This document shows positions 11,249-22,942 of a stretch of DNA of 64,000 nt, piece after piece. How positions within the stretch are numbered: the first letter of the stretch is position 1; the number at the start of each line of letters is the position of its first letter. The position numbers and the translations under genes are program-made. Below the pieces are notes generated by a model. It was not told the origin of the DNA and searched no databases. It saw only the letters and a list, made by a program, of their open reading frames with translations. Source of the DNA: Zeus faber (lineage: Eukaryota > Chordata > Actinopteri > Zeiformes > Zeidae). The stretch spans positions 32,239,177 to 32,303,176 of the forward strand of contig OY482848.1 in the NCBI GenBank assembly GCA_960531495.1, read 5' to 3'.

Positions 11249-11684
11249 GATTAGACTGGAGCGACAATCGGAGACAGGACAGAGAAGGAGGGAAAATGAC
11301 AGAGGGAAAGAAATAAATAATATGTGCTGTGATTTAATGGCCTGGGCATCCTGGAGTTGGAGTTCACATTTTAGTCTGCGATTGGGGGATTTTTCTGTCT
11401 TTCAACACTGTAATTGTCAGTCACACCGATCGGCTCTCTAAATACAATGGTACAATTAGGAGTTTTATTGCATGCCAAAATGATCTATCAAAGCTATCAA
11501 CAGTCAACAAGTTGGCGTCACTTCTGTGGAAAAAACAACCAAGAACCCTTTTAAGGTTCTTGTTTCTCAATGGTTCATCATCCTGTTCCCGTATCCGTGC
11601 CCTGGTGGAAAACATATGCTGCGTATGGTTTCCTTTGCGTGGTGCATGCGCGCACGCACTAACACACGCACACACAGACACACA
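11249..11684. other. TRIM 5' flank
   Basis: Presumptive 5' UTR and promoter of the TRIM gene. No TATA box or other site could be fixed by eye. Confidence 0.4.
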
Positions 11685-11820
<136 letters not shown>

Positions 11821-12777
11821 AACATTGCATGTGTGTCTCAGCCTACGAAAGCAGTCATATTGCAAAAGCAGGAAACCCAGGCTCGGTTGGGGACATTCAG
11901 AACCGTTCTGCACCAACTCTGAATGGGGATTATGTGAGGAACACACCTAAAATAGACACATTTGAGGTACATGCACTGACGTCATTCGTCGTCTTCGTCG
12001 TCTGTTGGGGAACTCGTTGGGTGACATTTTCGTGAAGAGTTCTTGTCCACTGCCCGGCAACCTATTACTTCAGTAATTTATCACACGATCATGTGTGTGA
12101 GGTATGCGGAATGACAAAGTCTTAACATGGTGATAATACCTGAGATAAAGGAGGAATCAACCGTGAGAGAGACTCGTGATTTGAAACATGGCCTTTCTTG
12201 AGAGATCAATTCATATTGATGTACACATGATGCACGTCTTTTGTGGTTTTCTTATGGAAAACATATAATTAAACAAAAATATATTGAATTGGCTTCAGAA
12301 AGGAAGAAGCAGGACTCTTACATAACCATAATGACAATGGCCAAGTGCCAGTTTTGGATGGCTCCCAGCTCATTACGACGATAAGTTAGGTACATAAGGT
12401 AGATCAGGTAGATACACTTATGTGTGCACACACTGAAATGCCTTTTTAATCCTTTTTTTTCAAACATTGTTTCATAAGATGTGCTGAGGTGTCATACCTG
12501 TGTCTGCCGTTTGAGATTTCCACAACCGCTCCTTCTCTGGTCAAGGGCTGAGAAATGTTGTGGTCATTGGGAACCCATTATTTTTCCTCACTTATCTGGC
12601 TGCTCCGTCCTTTTGCACTGTTCCCTTCCTGCCGTGCTGGCTTTTCTCTTCAAATTCCCCCACGCCTTCTCCACTGTTTCATGAGAGAACTCAACAGGCC
12701 TTTACACTGGTCGACTCCCTCCCTCCCCACAAGCTTGTCTGACCCAACCTGCTAGACAGGTGTTGCTGCTGCTGCTC
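11821..12777. other. Intergenic, nothing recognised
   Basis: No gene, RNA or repeat terminus recognised. Confidence 0.4.
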
Positions 12778-12780
12778 AGG

Positions 12781-12835
<55 letters not shown>
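12778..12835. repeat. (CT)n microsatellite
   Basis: About 28 CT units with one CCC interruption. Confidence 0.95.
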
Positions 12836-12838
<3 letters not shown>

Positions 12839-15251
12839 CAGCTAATTATATGCTGTAAATGGTGCTGAATGGAGATCATTGTAGATGGAGAGAGTAGATG
12901 AGAGGAGAATCCCTCCCATCTCTCCTGCCTGGTGCGTGAGTCAAAACCCGGTTGCCTGCATTCCAGGTGTGACGTAAAAAGGAAGGAAAAATCTGACTTT
13001 TTCAGAGAAAAACTCAAAAAATGTCATGTTAACGCCCATTTAAAAAAATTTCTGGGCCTTTTCAGGATTACTGGGAAGGCCTGTGCAGACATCTTGAGAG
13101 GGGCAGGTGCTCAAAGTAAAAGGGCACATGGAACACGATTTGGAGGGGAGTGTAAGAGAGTGACCACGTCCCCCTCGGGATGGTGTCCTAGGTGGTCTTC
13201 TATGTCGCCAAAAGGAAGCGTAGGCCCTGCCCACACTGTATATGTGTCCATCAATTTCTTCCTACGCCAATTCCACCAATAATGACTTGTTTGTACTGGA
13301 CCACTGAGGATGCGTTCAGAACACATAATCCTGATCCAAGGTTGAACCTGCCTTGGTTTAAAACGTTCATATCATACAAGTAGAAACTAACGAAAACAAT
13401 AGATCTGAAATATAAACACAGTAAAGCCAGAACACAGAAACCGCAAGGGATTCGCAGTGCAGCGCTGGAGGAGAAAAAAAAAATACACTGATGCTAGGGT
13501 CACACTGCTGGCAACGGGGCTTCCTTGCACCTGGTGTATCTGTGCATGTGCGGGCCCTCCAAACATTTCAAACCTCTCTCCTTTTCCGTATTTAATATAC
13601 ATTATATAGATTAATGGGGCAGTGTCCAATTATTTTTTATTAAAATGGTGTGATTTGTTTTCTTGGCAAAATAAATAACCTCTTGAAAAGAAATCCTTCA
13701 CTTAAAATAAAGAACTGCTCTTGTTGAAGAAACATAAAATGACATTTTCCTTATTTTATCGATAGTTTTAGTGACGTTTTTCATTTAAAAAAAAAGGAAG
13801 ATTGCAGTGGTCCGAGCGTCCATTTTCCAATGACCAGCGCCATTGAGAGTGTATATTTCCTCCTATTTGCTGTTGCCTGGCACTCTGCGCTGCTCATTTG
13901 CATAAAGTTGAAACCTGCTCAGCTTTTCTTGTTGCAGTAAAGCTGTCAGCTCATTGCTCCACCCCCTGCGGCTGGATGAAGCCGTGCTCCATTTGAAATG
14001 CATTGCAGCCTGTCGCTTTGCAGTGCCCCGTGGCTGGCGGTGTGACCGTACCATGACTCAGCTTGTTTACCGGTTTATATTTGAGTACCTGTTTATAATT
14101 GAGGAGACACGGTTTATATAAAACATGCTCCTAATGTTGCTGCTCTGGAAAAAAACTAGGTTGTTGACCCGGGAAAAGGAGGAAGTTGAAGTCCGTCCCC
14201 TGCCATGACTCCAGGGCATTTGGACCAATCGCGACAAGGGGAGCTGTCAGAATGAGAGAAGGACAAAAGACAAAGTTCGCCTCAGAGGCTTGTGCAGGGA
14301 GCACTTCAAGAACACAGATTACCACATCAGTTTGTTCTTATCTTGTTCTGAACACATCGTTTTGGTCAAAAACTTTTACTTCTTGTGTACCTCCACCTTT
14401 ATGCTTTGGATATACCACAGAAGTACTGCAAAAAGTAGTTTTAAATAAAATGTGATATTACCATTACTCAAATATGTTGGATAGTGTGACTATGTAACAT
14501 TTTAAATATTAAAGATTTTAAATGGCAAGTTTTTCAATAGTAAAGATTTCAGAAGAGTTCAGAACAAATGGCATGAGAGCATGGGTTATGCATGGTTATG
14601 CTAGTGGTTCTCAATTGTACCTGAATGTCACAGGGTGGACCACTGCCATGTAGCCATCCACCCAGATGCAGCTCTGAAAGTCAGTTCTTGTCGTCATGAT
14701 AATCACAATACAAAAATGACATTGGTTTGGTTAGAGCGAAAAAACATGAGAGGAGTGGAGAGGCAGTAGATGACGTCCCAGGCAGCTAGGTTGAGTGCAA
14801 AGAACTTGGAGGTAATTGTCTCAACCGACCCATTCAATATTTCCCACGGGACAAGCCGTTAGCAGGGGGACCCACCAGAATGTGGACCCCGGGAGCCACC
14901 ATGTAAATCACCAACGGGGGGGGTGACACCATAATTCTAATTATTCTTCATGCGTAACTGAGTGATTCCCGCAACACAAGTTAAATTACAAAGACAGTTT
15001 CTCTTTCAAAATATACCCTCCACGAATTCACTTGGAGGGTTCTTGAAGGAAGCGGCAGGTATACCTATAATAAAAAAAGTAATAATAATAATAAAGATAT
15101 GCAAATTGTTGGCACACCTGTGCATTTTCACATGATACGGTTTGAGAAACCAAAGTAAACATACCTGGACAATTTATTTCGAAAATTTAACAAATTCTAG
15201 TTGGATAACGTCTGGGAATGTATAGAGGGGGAGTTAAGGAATGTGTTTACG
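12836..15251. other. Intergenic, nothing recognised
   Basis: Small open frames exist on both strands, but none shows family motifs, splice structure or a codon pattern that I would defend as coding. Confidence 0.4.
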
Positions 15252-15470
15252 TTAACATATTTAGCAGACGCTTTTGTCCAAAGCATCTTACATGAAAGGT
15301 GACATATGCACTCTTAGGCTGGTTGAAAACCAGGCATGCTGTTGCATTCTGAATCATCTACAAAGGTTTAACAGTGCACGCTGGTAGATCAGCCAGTAGA
15401 GCATTGCCGTAGTCTAGGCAGACATGCGCCTGTACAAGGAGTTGTGCCGAGCTGAACATTTATGTGGACT
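15252..15470 (-). mobile_element. L2 3' end fragment, antisense
   Basis: The complement starts with the L2 3' hallmark GGACAAAAGCGTCTGCTAAA (15260-15285). The following bases read as degraded LINE sequence, and an AWMKKRHLKLNLSKTDLL-type reverse transcriptase block lies antisense just beyond, at 15470-15540. Confidence 0.6.
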
Positions 15471-16245
15471 TACCAGGATGATGAGGAGATCTGTCTTGGA
15501 GAGATTCAATTTGAGGTGGCGTTTCTTCATCCAGGCAGATGTCTGGGAAGCATGCCAAGATGCTTGCCGCGCCAGCGGTATCCCCTGGAAGAAAGGAGAG
15601 GTACCTCTACCTCTCCTTTGACACTGGAGAGGTACGCTGACACCCAGTTGCTGATGATTCAGCAACACCTGGTTCGACCCGAGGCATCGTGGGTCGATAT
15701 TTGTTGTGTGCATGGGGATATCCACACGTATCCGATAGTGCGGCTTGAAATTCGCTATGAAGGGAAAAAGCATATGGTAACGGTCGCGGTTAGCTCCTGC
15801 CTGTCGCACCCCCTGATTTCGGGCACAAATTTGTTGCGTTTCGATGTATTAATTAGAGAAGCGTGGGGGTGTGCTCACAGTCTGCAGGGAAACGTGAGTG
15901 TTGCGTGCCAGGCGACGACACAGAGGTCACACCGGCAGAGGTCACCAGAGTGGGGAAGGGTGAGCACCAGGTGGGAACTTCCTCTGACCCCCGAATTCAG
16001 CCAATGGAGGATTTTTAGGTGGAACAGATGAGGGACGATACACTTCGCGGGGCCTTTGAGCGGGTAGATAAAACCGATGGCGTGTTTGTGTGCCCACACA
16101 CTGTGCTCACTCACCCGTATTTCACGGTCATTATGGATAGATTATACCGAGTGAACTGTGACGTTTAAACAGTAGAAGAGATAGCCCAATTGTTGGTCCC
16201 TTAAAGCAGTCGGGGTTTTGTTTCCAGGAGGCTCAATACAACCCG

Positions 16246-17285
16246 ATGGCCAGCCACTTAGGACCCAAAAAAACACTCGAGTGGATAATGGCCCGCTTCT
16301 ATCGGCCAGGCTTCTGGTCTGACGTGTGGCAGCGCTGTGCCGCCTGTCTCGAGTGTCAGCTGGTGAATCCACAGGCTATTCCCAGAGCACCATTGAGATG
16401 CCGTTTGCGAGAATCACTATGGATCTCATCGGGCTATTAGAACGCAGTGCTCAGGGCGATCGATTTGTATTGGTCCTAGTGGACTATGCAACCTGAAGCA
16501 GTGCTGCTGCGCAGTATTACGGCCAAAAATGTGGCGCAGGCCCTGTTTCAGGTCATCTACCGTGTCTGGATGCCAAAGGAAATCCTGACCAACCAGGGCA
16601 CTTTGTTTATGACATGAACACTGTGCGAACTGTATGGGTTATATTATGTGGTGTTAAAAGGTTGGACTTACCAGGATGATGAGGAGATCTGTCTTGGAGA
16701 GATTCAATTTGAGGTGGCGTTTCTTCATCCAGACAGATGTCTGGGAAGCATGCCAAGATGCTCGCGGAGCCAGTGGTATCCCCTGGAAGAAAGGAGAGGT
16801 ACCTCAACTCTCCTTTGACACTGGAGAGGTACACTGACACCCAGTTGCTGATGATTCAGCAACACCTGGTTTGACCCGAGGCTTTGGTAGAGGCATCGTG
16901 GGTCAATATTTGTTGTGGTGCATGGTGATATCCACACGTGTCCGATAGTGCGGCTTGAAATTCGCTATGAAGGGAAAAAGCTTTGTTTATGACATGAACA
17001 CTGTGCGAACTGGACAGGTTGCTGGGTGTCCACTCAATTCAGACTAGCATTTACCACACGCAGACAGAGGAGCTGGTCGAGCACTTCAACGAAATTTGGA
17101 AAAACATGACCTGGAAGTTCGTCCACGATGACAGCCGGAATTGGGACACATGGCTGAACCCCCTGCTGTTCATGGTGTGGGGGGTTCCCCAGTCTGGTGC
17201 TGCAGCGGCTCTTTGCCGATGTGTTCTCACCCCCGCCCGCCAAACACCCGCATACTCCACCATGTGGAGACGACCCCGGGAGTGA
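16246..17285 (+). pseudogene. Integrase remnant of the Gmr1-like relic
   Basis: The HHCC-type finger, the first catalytic Asp (MDLIG), the second site changed from DQG to NQG, and the glutamate region (HTQTEELVEHFN) can be followed in three broken frames. The 16633-17012 insertion interrupts it just after NQGT. Confidence 0.75.
16601..17012 (+). repeat. 380-bp insertion flanked by 32-bp direct repeats
   Basis: The 32-bp stretch at 16601-16632 recurs exactly at 16981-17012. Between them, 16668-16980 is a diverged second copy of 15470-15769. The integrase frame resumes after the second 32-mer, so the segment was added to a pre-existing element. Confidence 0.85.
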
Positions 17286-17289
17286 AGGT

Positions 17290-17880
17290 GCGCTCCTGGC
17301 CGTATCGCCTGCCCTAACACAAACGCAAAATTGTGCAGGCAGAATTAGATGCCATGCTGGACATGGGGGAGATAGAGGAATCTAGAAGTGAATAGTCCAG
17401 CCCAATTGTGCTTGCGGGTAAGTCCGATGGATTGGTACTGTTCTGCATTGATTTCCACAAGGTGAACGCGGTGTCAAAGTTCGATGTCTACCCGGTGCCC
17501 CATGTCAACGAGCTTCTCAACCGGTTAGGTGCGACTTGTTTTTTTACGACGCTGGATTTAACCAAGGGCTACTGGCAGATTCCCTTGTCCCAGCAGTCCA
17601 AGGATATATCAACCTTCTCCACTTCGCAAGGCCTTAACCAGTTTCAGGTGCTTCCCTTCGGGGTTGTTTTGTGCCCCCCACATGCAACATTTTCCGCTGC
17701 GTACTTAGACGATGTGATTATTCACAGTGATATGTGGGAGCGGCACCTGCAGCATGTGGGTGCGGTACTAACGTCCCTGAGGCATGCAGGGCTCACTGCC
17801 AACCCAAAGAAGTGTGCGGCTGGGCGGAGAGAGGTACAGTATCTGGGGTACTACTTGGGGGGGAGCTGCTCCGAACCCAG
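17290..17880 (+). pseudogene. Reverse transcriptase remnant of the Gmr1-like relic
   Basis: Fingers and palm are recognisable: LFCIDFHKVNAVSKFDVYP, LDLTKGYWQIPL, LPFGV and the catalytic YLDD (AYLDDVII), then a LTSLRHAGLTANPKKC thumb block. One TAG lies near 17389. After about 17880 no RNase H can be followed. Confidence 0.82.
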
Positions 17881-18249
17881 GTGGATAATATTGCTGCCGT
17901 CGCAAACACGCCGAGAACCAAGACTAATAACCGTGGTACCTGGCACTCCAACCCTTCAACTTCCGGGTGGTGCACAGGCCAGGCATCCAGATGGTTATAG
18001 CCGATTTCCTATCTGGGCGAATCCAAGTTTCAGTGAGTACCAGAACTTGGAGGGGGTGGGGAAGGCAGAAATTAAGTCGGCCTTGTTGACCGCAGGCTGG
18101 CAGTTCCACAGCCCCATGGAGAAGGGGGTGGTAGCGGCAAACGCTTCCTGAAGCTTGCACAGGTTGAGAAGGTTGCGAGTTTTCCTGGAAAAGGAATGAG
18201 ACGTGAGCTTGCAGTGATGACAGGAATATACTGAAAGCACATGGTGAAT

Positions 18250-18490
18250 TTAGTGGCACGGTGGCACAGTGCATTGCACTGCTGCCTCACAGCAAGAAGG
18301 TCCCGGGTTCGATTCTCGCCTGGGGCGCTGTTAGCACCGTTTAACAGCGCCGGAGCACTGTTATGTGTGTGTGTATATAGTAATTGATTCAAAAACTGTA
18401 CATTGTGTGTTTTGTCATGCATGTCATTGCTGCTGCAACACTCGAATTTCCCTTTGGGGACTAATACAGTATCTTTATCTTATCTTTATA
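18250..18490 (+). mobile_element. tRNA-derived SINE, unit 1 copy
   Basis: A GGCACGGTGGCACAGTGCA head resembles a pol III A-box region, followed by the B-box-like GGTTCGATTC (18306-18315). A LINE-like tail, AATTTCCCTTTGGGGAC, ends in TATCTT repeats. Confidence 0.75.
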
Positions 18491-18973
18491 TCCGACCCCT
18501 GATTGGAAATAGCTGTTACCGCCTACTCAATTATCACCGAAACTGACTAGGATTACCGTAGTCAATGACTGTTAAACTAACTAAAACAATGTGTGAACAA
18601 TCACATGACCTGGCACTTACAGTTATGGTAAAACAACAACAGCAAGACTTTATCTCACCTTTAGTTAACAAACATCAAGCTAAATATAAACAAGAAACAA
18701 TTCATAAACACTTACAAATTTTGGTGTGCTCCCAGTCAGATGGGATGGAATGCTGCAAGGCATATTCACTCTATATGCTGTTTATATGGACTCTGGTGCT
18801 CTATTCAGTGTTATCTTCAACGGTTATTGACAGAAGTGCCACTCTCTTGAACAGTAGTAAATGCTGTAAAGGTGATCTGGAAACAACCTGAGAAGTTTCA
18901 CATCACGGTCATCATTAGACAGGAGCATTTTGCACTACCTGTCTATCTGCTTTCCGCTATTGAAAATAAATTC

Positions 18974-19453
18974 ACAAGCCCCTTCCACACATGCAGCCTA
19001 TCCCTGAAATGTTCAGGAACATTTCCTGCATTGGGTCATGTGTGAATGGGAGCATGGATCGATATTCTGGGAAATCTGTACCGCCAATTTCCCACCTAAA
19101 GACCTGGTAACATTTCCAGGAAAATGCCGGTATGGCTGTGTTGTGAATTAAAGCAGAAATTTTGCAGGGACAAGCACGTAAAGGGTTTTTTCCGTCTGAC
19201 GAAAGAAGTCGCACGTGGAGCAAGTGAACCAGACTAGGCTAGATGTAAAAGTACATCTAGCCTCGCCCCATCTTTTCTTCTTCTGCTGGACAGTCATTTG
19301 TGCCATCGAATCCGGCATTGCCATCGTATGTGTAAAAATGCAAAAGACGGAGATGTTCCTGAAAGTAGCCGCATGTGTGAATAGTGAAAATCACGCGCGG
19401 GGCCTGAAAGGTTATCCCAGTAATTTAAAGGGAACTTTGTGTGAAAAAGGCTT
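18974..19453. mobile_element. Foldback MITE inside the ERV scrap, unit 1
   Basis: The ends AAGCCCCTTCCACAC and GTGTGAAAAAGGCTT are imperfect inverted repeats. Several internal blocks repeat in inverse, and the centre carries a perfect 12-bp stem with a 4-nt loop (19236-19263, AGGCTAGATGTA arm). No coding sequence. The superfamily is uncertain. Confidence 0.6.
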
Positions 19454-19469
19454 AAGATGCTGGAATGTG

Positions 19470-19745
19470 GCACCTGTTCATCAGATCTGGGGTAATTGTA
19501 GAAGAGCTGTTTATCACCCGCAAAGCCAAGGTGTTTGTGAAAAAATGAATGGTGTGCTGAAAAATCGCATTGTTAAAATCTGTCAGCACACAGGACTGAA
19601 TTAGGTAGAGGCACTTCCGCATTAATGGTGTGTCGTTCAAGTGGGCTCCATGATTTGCACATGACCCCCCATGAGTTGGCTACGGGTAGGTGGATGCCAA
19701 CACCTTGTTTGTGGACAAGTGGAAAGGGTCCAAGCTTAGCCCTTT
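19470..19745 (+). pseudogene. ERV integrase scrap, unit 1
   Basis: AVYHPQSQGVCEKMNGVLKN is close to residues 384-403 of the minus-strand ERV frame. A TAG follows QHTGLN, then frames break before a jump to the 3' non-coding region near 19750. The same scrap is at 21711-21986. Confidence 0.85.
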
Positions 19746-20490
19746 TAGAAAAGTTTGTTTATTACAATGTAACCTGTATTATTGATGAATTCTGTACTCT
19801 ACACTAGATATTTTAAGCAAGACATATTACTTTGATTCAGTATTGTTTCTTTGAAGTTTTCTGTAACAGGGTGAAGTGAATATATTGGGTTCTCAGGTGT
19901 TTTCTTTTTTTGCGGGTTTTGAGGGACATTGGTGATAGGCAGGGAAAGGTTCACTGGAAGGTCCGATGGGTCAACCAGCCTGACTTTGGACAAAATATTT
20001 GATTAATGTCTGAGGTTCTAAATGTATGCATTGATATGTAACATCCTGTACAGTTTTCTAAACCCTTCTTCTTTGCGGTTAATTGATTTGGAGTGCAATA
20101 GGTGGTTGCCTGGGGCAGAGGGACCGTGAGAGAATTTTCCTGTCTTGATTGTTTGATGAAAGAACTAAGAAAGGAAGCTGCCAGATGGGTTTTTCGCTCT
20201 CACACTCCACAAATTTATTGTATTGCTACGACTTAGCATGGTCAGAAGGGTATATTATAATAATTTTATGTGATTTCTATTTCTGCCAATTAACGTCATA
20301 AGTTCAATTACTCTTCGCAGGCTGGCAGGCTGGCAGGCTGGCAGTTCCACAGCCCCATGGAGAAGGGGGTGGTAGCGGCAAACGCTTCCTGAAGCTTGCA
20401 CAGGTTGAGAAGGTTGCGAGTTTTCCTGGAAAAGGAATGAGACGTGAGCTTGCAGTGATGACAGGAATATACTGAAAGCACATGGTGAAT

Positions 20491-20731
20491 TTAGTGGCAC
20501 GGTGGCACAGTGCATTGCACTGCTGCCTCACAGCAAGAAGGTCCCGGGTTCGATTCTCGCCTGGGGCGCTGTTAGCACCGTTTAACAGCGCCGGAGCACT
20601 GTTATGTGTGTGTGTATATAGTAATTGATTCAAAAACTGTACATTGTGTGTTTTGTCATGCATGTCATTGCTGCTGCAACACTCGAATTTCCCTTTGGGG
20701 ACTAATAAAGTATCTTTATCTTATCTTTATA
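20491..20731 (+). mobile_element. tRNA-derived SINE, unit 2 copy
   Basis: Counterpart of the 18250-18490 SINE, identical apart from the tail base AATAAAGTATC. Confidence 0.75.
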
Positions 20732-21214
20732 TCCGACCCCTGATTGGAAATAGCTGTTACCGCCTACTCAATTATCACCGAAACTGACTAGGATTACCGT
20801 AGTCAATGACTGTTAAACTAACTAAAACAATGTGTGAACAATCACATGACCTGGCACTTACAGTTATGGTAAAACAACAACAGCAAGACTTTATCTCACC
20901 TTTAGTTAACAAACATCAAGCTAAATATAAACAAGAAACAATTCATAAACACTTACAAATTTTGGTGTGCTCCCAGTCAGATGGGATGGAATGCTGCAAG
21001 GCATATTCACTCTATATGCTGTTTATATGGACTCTGGTGCTCTATTCAGTGTTATCTTCAACGGTTATTGACAGAAGTGCCACTCTCTTGAACAGTAGTA
21101 AATGCTGTAAAGGTGATCTGGAAACAACCTGAGAAGTTTCACATCACGGTCATCATTAGACAGGAGCATTTTGCACTACCTGTCTATCTGCTTTCCGCTA
21201 TTGAAAATAAATTC

Positions 21215-21694
21215 ACAAGCCCCTTCCACACATGCAGCCTATCCCTGAAATGTTCAGGAACATTTCCTGCATTGGGTCATGTGTGAATGGGAGCATGGAT
21301 CGATATTCTGGGAAATCTGTACCGCCAATTTCCCACCTAAAGACCTGGTAACATTTCCAGGAAAATGCCGGTATGGCTGTGTTGTGAATTAAAGCAGAAA
21401 TTTTGCAGGGACAAGCACGTAAAGGGTTTTTTCCGTCTGACGAAAGAAGTCGCACGTGGAGCAAGTGAACCAGACTAGGCTAGATGTAAAAGTACATCTA
21501 GCCTCGCCCCATCTTTTCTTCTTCTGCTGGACAGTCATTTGTGCCATCGAATCCGGCATTGCCATCGTATGTGTAAAAATGCAAAAGACGGAGATGTTCC
21601 TGAAAGTAGCCGCATGTGTGAATAGTGAAAATCACGCGCGGGGCCTGAAAGGTTATCCCAGTAATTTAAAGGGAACTTTGTGTGAAAAAGGCTT
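21215..21694. mobile_element. Foldback MITE, unit 2 copy
   Basis: The same element 2241 bp further on. It was copied with the unit, so its insertion predates the duplication. Confidence 0.6.
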
Positions 21695-21710
21695 AAGATG
21701 CTGGAATGTG

Positions 21711-21986
21711 GCACCTGTTCATCAGATCTGGGGTAATTGTAGAAGAGCTGTTTATCACCCGCAAAGCCAAGGTGTTTGTGAAAAAATGAATGGTGTGCTG
21801 AAAAATCGCATTGTTAAAATCTGTCAGCACACAGGACTGAATTAGGTAGAGGCACTTCCGCATTAATGGTGTGTCGTTCAAGTGGGCTCCATGATTTGCA
21901 CATGACCCCCCATGAGTTGGCTACGGGTAGGTGGATGCCAACACCTTGTTTGTGGACAAGTGGAAAGGGTCCAAGCTTAGCCCTTT
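21711..21986 (+). pseudogene. ERV integrase scrap, unit 2
   Basis: Second copy of the 19470-19745 scrap with the same stops. Confidence 0.85.
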
Positions 21987-22596
21987 TAGAAAAGTTTGTT
22001 TATTACAATGTAACCTGTATTATTGATGAATTCTGTACTCTACACTAGATATTTTAAGCAAGACATATTACTTTGATTCAGTATTGTTTCTTTGAAGTTT
22101 TCTGTAACAGGGTGAAGTGAATATATTGGGTTCTCAGGTGTTTTCTTTTTTTGCGGGTTTTGAGGGACATTGGTGATAGGCAGGGAAAGGTTCACTGGAA
22201 GGTCCGATGGGTCAACCAGCCTGACTTTGGACAAAATATTTGATTAATGTCTGAGGTTCTAAATGTATGCATTGATATGTAACATCCTGTACAGTTTTCT
22301 AAACCCTTCTTCTTTGCGGTTAATTGATTTGGAGTGCAATAGGTGGTTGCCTGGGGCAGAGGGACCGTGAGAGAATTTTCCTGTCTTGATTGTTTGATGA
22401 AAGAACTAAGAAAGGAAGCTGCCAGATGGGTTTTTCGCTCTCACACTCCACAAATTTATTGTATTGCTACGACTTAGCATGGTCAGAAGGGTATATTATA
22501 ATAATTTTATGTGATTTCTATTTCTGCCAATTAACGTCATAAGTTCAATTACTCTTCTCTCTGTCGAGACTTTGTGTAGTCTTGAAGGGGGGAATA

Positions 22597-22942
22597 TGAA
22601 GTGTCTTGAATGGGTGGCGTCCCAAGAAAGTACCCATTGTATAAGATAATTACTAACAGACGGTGCCAGGGGTCTCAAGAGAGAGAGCCCGTTGCCAGGG
22701 GTCCCGGAGATAAGGGAGGTGGAAAGTGACCTGTGACCTATGTAGGGGAATCAGATGGACAACATTGTCTCTGGACAAGCATAAAAGCACGCTCCTTAAT
22801 TCAATCCGGCAGAGAACACTTCCGGCTTTGTTCTCTCCCGGGCGAACCATGGCATGTCTGGTCTGATGCTGTTCTTTTGTAATAAACCTATTATTTTAAT
22901 CAAGTCAGCATCAACGGTCACTCTTTCTTCATCAACACATCA
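22597..22942 (+). repeat. ERV 3' LTR, plus strand (346 bp)
   Basis: Starts TGAAGTGTCTTG right after a polypurine tract (GAAGGGGGGAA, 22584-22594). It contains a TATA-like CATAAAAGC (about 22779-22788) and a polyadenylation signal AATAAA near 22880, and ends CAACACATCA. The termini match those of the LTR at 26917-27357. Confidence 0.85.

Larger units (their letters stand above)
15468..18080 (+). mobile_element. Ty3/Gypsy relic with Gmr1-like domain order (IN before RT)
   Basis: A decayed pol region. In plus-strand order: a possible protease/linker stretch (15650-15900), an integrase zinc finger (about 16240-16400, with CAACLEC), an integrase core beginning ITMDLIGLLE (about 16410-16490), its middle with MPKEILTNQGT (16570-16610) and its end with HTQTEELVEHFN (17055-17090), then reverse transcriptase (17290-17880) with FFTTLDLTKGYWQIPL and AYLDDVIIHSD. 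Known Ty3/Gypsy elements have RT before IN; the Gmr1-like group of deuterostomes has the reverse, Copia-like order, which fits. Multiple stops, and an internal 380-bp insertion, make it dead. No LTRs were found. Confidence 0.8.
18092..22557 (+). repeat. 2.24-kb near-identical tandem duplication
   Basis: Unit 1 (18092-20316) and unit 2 (about 20333-22557) have a period of 2241 bp. The predicted small frames in the two copies are identical, and the one base difference I noticed is in the SINE tail (C at 18471 against A at about 20712). The junction carries GCTGGCAG three times (20321-20344) where unit 1 has it once. Each unit holds a tRNA-type SINE, an ERV protease-like scrap, a foldback MITE, an ERV integrase scrap and ERV 3' non-coding sequence. 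Confidence 0.93.
18500..22942 (+). mobile_element. Rearranged ERV fragment, plus strand (3' end)
   Basis: Pieces of the same retroviral family as the minus-strand ERV: a protease-like AVYMDSGALFSV scrap (about 18775-18815, duplicated), an integrase scrap with AVYHPQSQGV (19505-19740, duplicated), then 3' non-coding sequence, a polypurine tract and one LTR. Gag, reverse transcriptase and env are absent, and the frames are broken by stops. Confidence 0.8.

Noticed and set aside
18280-18320. A possible tRNA gene (B-box GGTTCGATTC)
   Set aside because: No complete cloverleaf is seen; the head is shared by several SINE copies here, so it is a SINE promoter.
18565-18891. A 108-codon frame as a host gene
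   Set aside because: It is duplicated with the repeat unit, and a neighbouring frame reads like an ERV protease scrap (MDSGALFSV).
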